From assembly GCA_034437315.1 (NCBI GenBank), contig DAOTUC010000316.1, positions 1-10,339 of the forward strand: a stretch of 10,339 nt of DNA, read 5' to 3'. The position numbers and the translations under genes are program-made. Positions 1 to 5,819 of this stretch are shown in pieces; the stretch's first letter is position 1, and every line of letters begins with the position of its first letter. This stretch comes from DSAR01 sp034437315. Its GTDB lineage: Bacteria; Chloroflexota; Anaerolineae; B4-G1. Under the pieces are notes generated by a model. The model had not been told where the DNA came from, did no database searches, and saw only the letters and a program-made list of their open reading frames with translations.

Positions 1-83
1 TCGCGGATGTGTTGTAGCTGTGGATCCTGTGCATTTGTCAGTTTGTTGCCGGCGGTCACCCGGATCGTAAATTCAATCGTCAT
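1..83 (-). CDS. Unrecognised protein, N-terminal 27 residues only (runs off the left edge)
   Basis: An ATG at 83 opens a frame that stays open to the window edge. It starts MTIEFTIRVTAGNKLTNAQ. It lies 4 nt past the stop codon of the molybdenum hydroxylase gene, and the purine-rich end of that gene (GGGGGATAGGG on the minus strand) can act as its ribosome binding site, so the two are probably co-transcribed. The most likely neighbour for a molybdenum hydroxylase large subunit would be the [2Fe-2S] or FAD subunit. The visible residues match neither the usual Fe-S start (a V-N-G turn followed by a conserved leader) nor the FAD-subunit start. No function can be given from 27 residues. Confidence 0.55.
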   Translation of the reverse strand, partial: MTIEFTIRVTAGNKLTNAQDPQLQHIR

Positions 84-87
84 AACC

Positions 88-2448
88 CTATCCCCCTGTA
101 CGCACTTTCGCTGCTGTCTCTTGCAACGCCGCCAGGATTTTCTCCGGCGTGATGGGCAGTTCGTAGAAGCGCACGCCGATGGCGTTGTAGATCGCGTTGG
201 CGTAGGCCGCCGCCACCGGGTTGGTGGCCGCCTCGCCGATGCCCTTGGCGCCTGACGGGCCGCTGGGTTCGTAGGTGTTGGCGAAGTGGATGATGAGATT
301 GTCGTTGTACGGGGTCTCGCCGATGGCGGCGGTCTTGGCGTCGATCCAGTAACCCTTGGACGTCAGCTGTCCGTCGGCATCCCACTCGTTGTTCTCGTAG
401 AGCGCGTAGCCCGCGCCCTTCGAGAGGCCGCCTTCCAGTTGCCCGGCGGCCATTTCCGGGTTGACGACCGTGCCGCAGTCGCTGCCCATCACCGCCCTGA
501 CGGTGCGCACCTGGCCCGTCCAGGTATCCACCTCCACGTCGACGAACACGGTGACGTAGGCCGGCGGGCAGTGGACCGGGCGGTAGCTTTCCACGGCGGC
601 CATCGTCTTCCAGCTCTCCTCCCAGCAGCGGGTTGCGAGTTCCGCCAGCGTCATCCGCCGGTCGGGGATGGCCGGAGCGTAGATCACGCTCTGCCCCAGA
701 TCCTCGTCCAGCCGGAGTTGCAGGGCGGTGTCGGTGACGTTCATGTAATGGGAGGCGGTCTCCAGGATCTCCCGCCGCAGTGTTTGGGCCGCCTTATCGA
801 CCGCGCCGCCCCCGGCGTAGACGCCGCGCGTGGCATGGGTCACGCAATCGTAGACGGTGGAGCAGGTCTCGGCCGGCGCCAGGTTGACCTTGTCCAGCGG
901 CACGCACAGCACCTCGGCCGCCAGTTTAGCCAGCGCCTCCAGCGTCCCGCCGCCGTGGTCCATCAGGGCGGTGATGACGTCGACCGAGCCGTCGACGTTG
1001 ACCTTGACCATCGCCCCGGAGAAGTCGATCACGTCGCCCGGTTGCGGCGCGCCGGCGCTGGAGGTGTGAAAGCCCCGTCCCAGGCCGATGCCGCGCCGGT
1101 AGCGTCCCGCCTGCGAGCCTGATGGTTGGCGCTTCTGCCAACCGATGGCCTCGGCGCCCCGGCGCAAGAGTTCCGGCACGCCGTCGCTCTGCACGATAGA
1201 GCGGACCAGCGGCCCTTGGCCCCAGAAGGTGTCGCCCAGGCCCACGTAATTCTGGAGCCGGAGCGCGATGGGGTCCACGTCCAGCTTCTCCGCCAGTTCG
1301 TCGATCAGGCTCTCGGCGGCGAAGGTCACCTGGGGATTGCCGAAACCCTGCATGGCGCACGAGATGGCCTTGTTGGTGTAGACGGCCGTGCCCTTGTAGC
1401 GCACGTTGGGTATCTTGTAGAGCGAGACCAGCCAGCCGACACACACGCCCAGAAAGGAATAGGCCTGGATGTTGTGAGCGCCGATGTCGGCGATCAGGTC
1501 CATCTTCGCCCCGGTCAGCGTGCCATCGGCCCTGGCCGCCAGCTGGAGGTCGATCTGGACGCCGTAGCGGGTGTGATCGTGGGCGTCCTCCTCCCGCGCC
1601 AGCGTCAGCTTGACCGGCCGGCCAGACTTGAGCGCTAGCGCCGCGCAGATGGGGATCGGCGGGTTCATCTGGATGCTGGAACCGAAGGTGCCGCCGATGG
1701 GCACTCGCTTGACGTTGATCTTGCTCAGGGGAATGTCGAAGATCTGGCCCAGCAGGATGCGCACGTTGTGGATCGACTGGGTGGTGGGCCAGACAGTGAG
1801 GCCGCCGTCGGGTTCGGGGCGGCAGACCACCGACTTGGTCTCCATCTGGGCGTGGTAGATCTTGGGCGTCTTGAAGGTGCCCGCCACCACGACGTCGGCC
1901 TCGGTGAACGCCCGGTCCACGTCCCCCTCTTCGACCTCGCGCGCGCAGGCGACGTTATGCTCGATGGGCTCCACTTTCTCGCCCCAGAGCACGGTGTCGT
2001 AGATCGGTTCGGCGCCCGGTTTCATCGCCTCGACGGCGTCGGTGTAGGCGGGGAGCACCTCGTATTCGACCCGGATGGCGCGCACCGCTTTCTCGGCCAG
2101 TTCCTCCGTCTCGGCGGCCACCGCCGCCGCCGCCTCTCCCATGCGCCGCACCTTGTCGGCCAGGACGTAGTGATCCTTGTGGAGGACGCGCGGGATGGTG
2201 ATGATGCGCTCGTTGTAGCACACGTGCGGCACGTCGTCGAAAGTGATGCAAACCGCCCCCATCGCCTCCGCCTCGCTGACGTCAATGTGCTTGACGCGGG
2301 CGTGCGCGTAGGGGCTGGAAAGAATGCGCCCGTGGAGCATGTGGGGCAATGTGACGTCGACCGTGTACCTTTCCTGCCCCGTGACCCGCGCGATCCCATC
2401 CTTGCGGGGAGCGGACTTACCCACGGTGTGGAAATTCACTTGATCCAT
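88..2448 (-). CDS. Xanthine dehydrogenase/CO dehydrogenase-family molybdopterin-binding large subunit
   Basis: The 786-residue protein is a molybdenum hydroxylase catalytic subunit (xanthine oxidase family), which hydroxylates a substrate with water at a Mo-pterin centre. It has the N-terminal hammerhead domain (about 15-125) followed by the two-part Mo-cofactor domain. Visible motifs are HAQMETK (199-205), TTQ (222-224, the family glutamine near Mo), GGTFGSS (252-258), MQGFGNPQ (366-373) and GAKGIGEAA (733-741) with the expected catalytic Glu739. The THATRGVYAGG stretch recalls the 4-hydroxybenzoyl-CoA reductase-like branch, but the substrate cannot be told. Several cofactor loops differ from the classic forms (GGGFGGK, MRGFG, GQG). 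No FAD or [2Fe-2S] subunit is seen on either side. A longer start at 2454 is possible, but the Shine-Dalgarno abuts it and is 6 nt from the ATG at 2448, which is preferred. Confidence 0.9.
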   Translation of the reverse strand: MDQVNFHTVGKSAPRKDGIARVTGQERYTVDVTLPHMLHGRILSSPYAHARVKHIDVSEAEAMGAVCITFDDVPHVCYNERIITIPRVLHKDHYVLADKVRRMGEAAAAVAAETEELAEKAVRAIRVEYEVLPAYTDAVEAMKPGAEPIYDTVLWGEKVEPIEHNVACAREVEEGDVDRAFTEADVVVAGTFKTPKIYHAQMETKSVVCRPEPDGGLTVWPTTQSIHNVRILLGQIFDIPLSKINVKRVPIGGTFGSSIQMNPPIPICAALALKSGRPVKLTLAREEDAHDHTRYGVQIDLQLAARADGTLTGAKMDLIADIGAHNIQAYSFLGVCVGWLVSLYKIPNVRYKGTAVYTNKAISCAMQGFGNPQVTFAAESLIDELAEKLDVDPIALRLQNYVGLGDTFWGQGPLVRSIVQSDGVPELLRRGAEAIGWQKRQPSGSQAGRYRRGIGLGRGFHTSSAGAPQPGDVIDFSGAMVKVNVDGSVDVITALMDHGGGTLEALAKLAAEVLCVPLDKVNLAPAETCSTVYDCVTHATRGVYAGGGAVDKAAQTLRREILETASHYMNVTDTALQLRLDEDLGQSVIYAPAIPDRRMTLAELATRCWEESWKTMAAVESYRPVHCPPAYVTVFVDVEVDTWTGQVRTVRAVMGSDCGTVVNPEMAAGQLEGGLSKGAGYALYENNEWDADGQLTSKGYWIDAKTAAIGETPYNDNLIIHFANTYEPSGPSGAKGIGEAATNPVAAAYANAIYNAIGVRFYELPITPEKILAALQETAAKVRTGG

Positions 2449-2454
2449 ACTCAT

Positions 2455-2459
2455 CCTCC
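2455..2459 (-). promoter_or_regulatory. Ribosome binding site deciding the start of the molybdenum hydroxylase gene
   Basis: The minus strand reads GGAGG ATG AGT ATG. GGAGG touches the first ATG (2454), leaving no spacer, but sits 6 nt before the second ATG (2448). This favours the second as the start. Confidence 0.7.
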
Positions 2460-2466
2460 AAAGTTG

Positions 2467-2506
2467 GTGTACTGGTATACCGGTCTACCAATATACCGAT
2501 CTACCG
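2467..2506. repeat. Five-unit degenerate 8-bp tandem repeat spanning the pyrB stop codon
   Basis: Five adjoining 8-bp units follow the plus-strand consensus RTVTACYR (YRGTABAY on the minus strand), at 2467-2474, 2475-2482, 2483-2490, 2491-2498 and 2499-2506. The last unit contains the pyrB stop codon (TAG, 2501-2503). The repeat fills most of the gap between pyrB and the next gene, ending 8 nt before its Shine-Dalgarno. Two similar units recur at 3479-3494 in the leader on the other side of pyrB. Its function is unknown. Confidence 0.75.
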
Positions 2507-3427
2507 GCCTAAGATCAACGTCAGCAACGCCATCCGGGTGAAAACGCCGTTCTTGGCCTGGCGGAAGTAGGCGGCGTTGGGGAGTTCGTCCACGTCAGTG
2601 GTGATTTCGTCGACGCGGGGGAGCGGGTGCATGACGGTGACGTCGGCGTTGATCCGCTCGATCATCTCGCGGGTCAGGACGTAACTGCCCTTGAGCCGCT
2701 GGTATGCATCGGGATCGTCGAAGCGCTCTTTCTGGATGCGCGTCATGTAGAGCACGCTGGCCTCGGCTAATGCGGCCTCCAGGTTGTCCGTCTCCTCAAC
2801 CTCGACGCCCTGTTCTCGTAACCTGGCCGTGATTTCCGGATCCATTTGGAGCGCGTCGGGAGCCACGAAGATCAGCTTGACGTCGTAGTGCTTGTACAAT
2901 TCCACGCCGGCGTGGACGGTGCGGCCATATTTCAGATCGCCGCAGAGGGCGATAGTGTTGCCGTCCAACTGGCCACGCTCCGATTGGATGGTGAACAGGT
3001 CCAGCAGGGCCTGAGTGGGATGCTGACCGGCGCCGTCGCCGCCGTTGAGCACCGGGGCCTCGGCCGCATCGGCGGCGACATGGGCCGATCCGATCTCCGG
3101 ATGGCGCATGGCGATCACGTCGACGTACTGGTCGACGTTGCGGATGGTGTCGGACAGCGACTCGCCCTTCTTGGCCGAACTGACGCCAGCCGAGGCGAAA
3201 CCGACCACGCTCCCGCCCAACCGGTGCATGGCGGTCTCGAAGGAGAGCCGGGTGCGCGTGCTCGGTTCGAAGAAGAGCGCGCCCATGACGTATCCTTGCA
3301 ACAGGTCGAGCGAGCGATGCGCTTTCAGTTGTTCGCGCATGTCGGCGGCGGTGTCCATAATCAGTTCGATCTCATCGCGGCTGAACTGCGCGCCGTGCAG
3401 AATGTCCTTGCCTTTTAAACTTGCCAT
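2501..3427 (-). CDS. pyrB: Aspartate carbamoyltransferase catalytic subunit
   Basis: The enzyme condenses carbamoyl phosphate with L-aspartate to N-carbamoyl-aspartate, the second step of de novo pyrimidine synthesis, in the cytosol. The 308-residue protein matches the usual length (E. coli 311). All catalytic landmarks are visible: FEPSTRTR (53-60, carbamoyl-phosphate loop), the mobile loop lysine in SSAKKGES (Lys87), MRHP (Arg108), GQHPTQ (His136, Gln139), KYGRTVH (Arg169), TRIQKERF (Arg230) and HPLPR (267-271). The frame is open upstream to 3562, but that extension encodes the leader stem-loop and is not conserved-looking. AAGGAG lies 6 nt before the ATG at 3427, which gives the expected MASLKGKDIL start. 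No pyrI regulatory chain or pyrC gene adjoins. The protein ends inside an 8-bp tandem repeat that supplies its stop codon. Confidence 0.97.
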   Translation of the reverse strand: MASLKGKDILHGAQFSRDEIELIMDTAADMREQLKAHRSLDLLQGYVMGALFFEPSTRTRLSFETAMHRLGGSVVGFASAGVSSAKKGESLSDTIRNVDQYVDVIAMRHPEIGSAHVAADAAEAPVLNGGDGAGQHPTQALLDLFTIQSERGQLDGNTIALCGDLKYGRTVHAGVELYKHYDVKLIFVAPDALQMDPEITARLREQGVEVEETDNLEAALAEASVLYMTRIQKERFDDPDAYQRLKGSYVLTREMIERINADVTVMHPLPRVDEITTDVDELPNAAYFRQAKNGVFTRMALLTLILGR

Positions 3428-3433
3428 TATCAT

Positions 3434-3439
3434 CTCCTT
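3434..3439 (-). promoter_or_regulatory. Ribosome binding site deciding the pyrB start
   Basis: The minus strand reads AAGGAG ATG ATA ATG. The motif abuts the ATG at 3433 and is 6 nt from the ATG at 3427, so the latter is the better start. The arrangement copies that of the molybdenum hydroxylase gene downstream. Confidence 0.7.
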
Positions 3440-3457
3440 GAGGTCGGGCCGGTAAAT

Positions 3458-3506
3458 GCCGCTTCGCTTAGGTAGGCCGGTTACCAGTATACCTGAGCAA
3501 AGCGGC
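3458..3506 (-). promoter_or_regulatory. Long stem-loop in the pyrB leader
   Basis: Arms 3491-3506 and 3458-3473 pair as a 16-bp stem in the minus-strand RNA: GCCGCUUUGCUCAGGU against ACCUAAGCGAAGCGGC, with one G-U pair and one C-A mismatch. The loop is 17 nt. It lies in the 89-nt gap between the nitrilase-family stop and the pyrB start and ends about 18 nt before the Shine-Dalgarno. The sequence after it is only ATTTA, so a classic U-tract terminator is not evident. It may be an attenuator, a processing or stability element, or an imperfect terminator of the preceding gene. I see no PyrR-type binding loop. Confidence 0.6.
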
Positions 3507-3516
3507 GATCCCAGCC

Positions 3517-4332
3517 CTAATACTTCTTCACCACCTCGCGATAAGTGGTCGGTTGGCGACACTGGAGAATCTGGGACTCTTCCCGCTCCTGGCGCACCAG
3601 GTCGAGGTCGATGTGGGCGATGGCGTAACCTTCAACCGGTTCATCCACGCTGGCGTAGACCTTGCCCGTAGGGCCGACGATGCCGCTCTGCCCGCCGAAG
3701 GTGTAGGAGGGTTCCTCGCCGACCCGGTTGGCGGCGGCGACGAAGACCCGGTTTTCGTAGGCCCGCGCCCTCAGATAAGCGCGCCATTCTTCCGCCTGGG
3801 TCTGCTCCCAGTTGGCGCAGACGACCAGCAACTCGACCCCCCGGAGCACCAGGCTGCGCGCCACCTCGGGGAAGGCCAGGTCCCAACCGATCATCACGCC
3901 GATGGGGCCGATGTCGCTGTCCAACTCCCGGATCCGATAGCCCGGGCGGAAGGCGATCTGTTCCTCACCGCGCAGATGGAGCTTGTGATACTCGCCGACC
4001 AGGTCTCCCTCCGGCCCGACCATGACGGCGGTGTTGTAGAGCACACTCTCGACATCCTTCTTCTTGCTGACCATGCCGAACACGACGTGCACACCGAACT
4101 CGCTGGCCCGCTGGGCGATCAGGTTGACCGATGGGCCGGGGATCGGTTGGGCCATTTCGGCGAATCGGGGGCCGATCTCGTAACCGGTGGTGATGAGCTC
4201 GGGGAAGACGATCAGGTCGATCGGCTGCTCGGTGGCGATGCGGTGGATGAAGTCGCTCATCTTCATCAGGTTTTCTTCCAGCTTGCCCAGAATGGGCTCC
4301 ATTTGTACGGTCGCGACAGAAAGTTCTCGCAT
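3517..4332 (-). CDS. Nitrilase/carbon-nitrogen hydrolase-superfamily protein lacking the catalytic cysteine
   Basis: Full-length single-domain nitrilase fold (271 residues, usual 260-300). Members cut C-N bonds in nitriles, amides or carbamoyl compounds with a Glu-Lys-Cys triad. Here Glu45 (VFPELITTGY) and Lys117 (EYHKLHLRGEE) are present, with the supporting Glu124. The nucleophile motif reads VMIGWDLAFPE, so residue 149 is Gly where the family has Cys. The codon is GGT, one base from TGT. The protein is otherwise intact to the C-terminus, including NRVGEE and GGQSGIVGPTG, so it may be a pseudoenzyme, a recent loss of function, or a sequence error. GAGGAGG lies 8 nt before the ATG, which fixes the start. 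It is followed by pyrB 89 nt downstream. The substrate is unknown; a link to pyrimidine breakdown (beta-ureidopropionase-like) would be speculation. Confidence 0.9.
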   Translation of the reverse strand: MRELSVATVQMEPILGKLEENLMKMSDFIHRIATEQPIDLIVFPELITTGYEIGPRFAEMAQPIPGPSVNLIAQRASEFGVHVVFGMVSKKKDVESVLYNTAVMVGPEGDLVGEYHKLHLRGEEQIAFRPGYRIRELDSDIGPIGVMIGWDLAFPEVARSLVLRGVELLVVCANWEQTQAEEWRAYLRARAYENRVFVAAANRVGEEPSYTFGGQSGIVGPTGKVYASVDEPVEGYAIAHIDLDLVRQEREESQILQCRQPTTYREVVKKY

Positions 4333-4461
4333 AAGGTTAACCTCCTCGTTTCTAGTAATAATAAGTATCCCTGCACTTGCCTGATTACGCCCAGGTGGAG
4401 CGTGGTGGCGACTTGGCGGATTGTGATCCGCGCCGCACGGGTAGGTTGATCTATCTCATTA
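4333..4461. other. Intergenic region upstream of the nitrilase-family gene: promoter candidate and tRNA-His-like stretch
   Basis: This non-coding stretch separates the right-hand and left-hand gene units and should hold the promoter for the nitrilase-pyrB genes. An AT-rich block with TATTAT on the minus strand (4358-4363) is a possible -10 box about 25 nt before the start codon; no convincing -35 box is visible. Further out, plus-strand 4395-4450 resembles a decayed tRNA-His: GGATTGTGATCC around a GTG anticodon (4423-4425) preceded by GCGTGGTGGCGACTTGGC. The loop is one base short, and no sound T-arm or acceptor stem is found. The MITE-like element begins next to it. Confidence 0.35.
4453..4461. 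repeat. Probable target-site duplication, left copy
   Basis: ATCTCATTA directly abuts the left end of the MITE-like element. It matches 8 of 9 bases of the right-flank copy at 4598-4606. Confidence 0.6.
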
Positions 4462-4597
4462 GGGTGTGTTTCATTTCATTTGAGGCAAGGCTCGTAGTAG
4501 GCGATTTATCGCCGTAAAAGCGCGCTGAAGCCGCTATCTAGCGCCGCTATCTAGCGCACGCACTACAAACAACGCTCAAAGCATTTGAAACACACCC
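4462..4597. mobile_element. MITE-like element, 136 bp, with terminal inverted repeats
   Basis: The ends are GGGTGTGTTTCA at 4462-4473 and its exact reverse complement at 4586-4597. The inverted repeats extend to 23 bp with 19 matches. Flanking sequences ATCTCATTA (4453-4461) and GTCTCATTA (4598-4606) look like a 9-bp target duplication with one mismatch. There is no coding capacity. The interior holds the palindrome GGCGATTTATCGCC (4500-4513) and two tandem copies of CCGCTATCTAGCG (4531-4556), each itself a small inverted repeat, so the whole can fold into a long hairpin. It ends 16 nt from the stop codon of the flavoprotein gene and may serve as its terminator. An 8-9-bp duplication is compatible with several IS families (for example IS256 or ISL3); the parent cannot be named here. 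Confidence 0.75.
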
Positions 4598-4606
4598 GTC
4601 TCATTA
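4598..4606. repeat. Probable target-site duplication, right copy
   Basis: GTCTCATTA directly abuts the right end of the element, with one mismatch to the left copy. It lies 7 nt from the stop codon of the GGR-family gene, so the insertion did not disturb that frame. Confidence 0.6.
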
Positions 4607-4613
4607 TGCCAGA

Positions 4614-5819
4614 TTAAGCCAATAAACGCAACAAGACGCCGGGGCGCAACGCCAGGCGGGGGGATTTGTACCCGATGATGACGTAACCGATCAGCAGCGC
4701 CAGGTCTCGATCCTGTTGCATGCGATCCATCGCCCGGCGAAAAAGAGGCCGCGTCGCAAGCCCCGCTCGCAGGATGCACGCGGCCCGTTGTTCACGGCCA
4801 TAGCGCGATTTGAGCGCCCGGCTGTAGCCCGCCAGCGCCCGGGCCGAAAAATCACCAACCTGCAACGCCTGTAAAGCGTGTTCAGCGGCCAACACGCCGC
4901 TCTCCATTGCCGGCGCGATGCCCTCGCCGGTCAGCGGGCTGACCAGCCCGGCGGCGTCCCCGGCGACCAGGACGCGCGCGGCGTGAGTCTGCGTATCTTC
5001 CATCCGGGTGCGCAGCGGGCGCCCCACGATAGGCCCGACCGCCTCGGTGGGCGACAGGCGTCCATCCAGGGCCGTGGGATCAGCCGCCAATCGAGTCAGG
5101 TACGCCTTCAACGTGGAGCCCCCCCATCGTGCGCGCCGGGCGTACGTCCCCGTCCCGAAGTTGACCCGGCCATCTCCCATCGGGAATAGCCAGGTATAAC
5201 CGGGGTAGACGTCCGGTTGGAAGTGAATTTCCAGACGATTGGCGGGGCCGGCGTCGCCGGAACGGTACTGCCGCAGCGCAATCAATTCCGGCTCACCCCG
5301 AACCAGTCCCAGGCGGCGGGCGACGGGCGCGTGGCTGCCGTCGGCCAGGATGAGCAATTGGGCCATCACTTTCAGCCCATCCACCGAGATAGTGAGCGGC
5401 GCGCTATCCGCCCGTTCGACGTGCCGCACCCGGGCGCTCTCAATCAACCGGGCGCCGGCCGCTACAGCCGCCTGGGCCAAGCGAGCGTCGAGCAAGCGTC
5501 GCGGAATCGTGCGCCCATAATGGACGCTTTCGTCGGCTGGCGGGACAACGTCCAGCACCTGCCCATCAGGCGAGACGACGCGCAGGGCTTCCGGGGCGGG
5601 GAATTGGGTCGCCCACTCGCCCAGGCCGTGCCGGGCCAACAGGGCCAATCCCCGGCTGCTGACGCCGTCGCCGCAGGCCTTGTCGCGGGGGAAGGCGGTT
5701 CGTTCAAGGAGAGCGACCCGGACGCCGCTTTCCGCCAGGCGTTTGGCCGCCATTGAGCCGGCCGGCCCACCCCCCACGATGGCGACGTCGCTTTGAAACG
5801 ATGCGCCTGTGACCGTCAT
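4614..5819 (-). CDS. Geranylgeranyl reductase-family FAD-dependent oxidoreductase
   Basis: A 401-residue flavoprotein of the geranylgeranyl reductase family, which reduces isoprenoid double bonds (prenyl chains of lipids, quinones or chlorophylls) or acts as a related monooxygenase. The N-terminal Rossmann FAD site is DVAIVGGGPAGSMAAKRLAESG (11-32), followed by KACGDG (47-52) near the family cysteine. The substrate-cavity signature YPGYTWLFPMGDGRVNFGTG spans 205-224. The second FAD motif is AGDAAGLVSPLTGEGIAPAMESG (286-308). The C-terminus (376-401) is rich in leucine and basic residues and could lie on the membrane. It starts by a 4-nt ATGA overlap with the permease gene, indicating translational coupling. 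The actual substrate is open; menaquinone or polyprenol side chains are possible, and no photosynthesis gene is nearby. Confidence 0.88.
   Translation of the reverse strand: MTVTGASFQSDVAIVGGGPAGSMAAKRLAESGVRVALLERTAFPRDKACGDGVSSRGLALLARHGLGEWATQFPAPEALRVVSPDGQVLDVVPPADESVHYGRTIPRRLLDARLAQAAVAAGARLIESARVRHVERADSAPLTISVDGLKVMAQLLILADGSHAPVARRLGLVRGEPELIALRQYRSGDAGPANRLEIHFQPDVYPGYTWLFPMGDGRVNFGTGTYARRARWGGSTLKAYLTRLAADPTALDGRLSPTEAVGPIVGRPLRTRMEDTQTHAARVLVAGDAAGLVSPLTGEGIAPAMESGVLAAEHALQALQVGDFSARALAGYSRALKSRYGREQRAACILRAGLATRPLFRRAMDRMQQDRDLALLIGYVIIGYKSPRLALRPGVLLRLLA

Noticed and set aside
286..1122. Long plus-strand frame (278 codons) opposite the molybdenum hydroxylase gene
   Set aside because: It is antisense to a well-supported gene, contains no recognisable motif, and long antisense frames are expected in GC-rich coding DNA.
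2467..2506. CRISPR or phage attachment site at the octamer array
   Set aside because: Units are adjoining 8-bp copies without spacers, there are no cas genes, and no integrase or tRNA is adjacent.
3428..3562. N-terminal 45-residue extension of PyrB
   Set aside because: The extension translates the leader stem-loop and the end of the nitrilase-family gene, while the standard PyrB start and a good Shine-Dalgarno lie at 3427.
4334..4343. Perfect palindrome AGGTTAACCT touching the nitrilase-family ribosome binding site
   Set aside because: Ten bases is short enough to occur by chance, the hairpin would have only a 3-bp stem, and no second copy was seen to support an operator.
4405..4440. GCGGAT-TGTG-ATCCGC hairpin as a terminator of the flavoprotein gene
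   Set aside because: No T-tract follows on either strand, and the stem is better explained as part of the tRNA-like stretch; the MITE is the more plausible end signal.
3553..4449. 298-codon plus-strand frame opposite the nitrilase-family gene
   Set aside because: It mirrors the real gene and runs into the intergenic region; the composition (His, Asp, Gly, Val rich) is typical of an antisense shadow.
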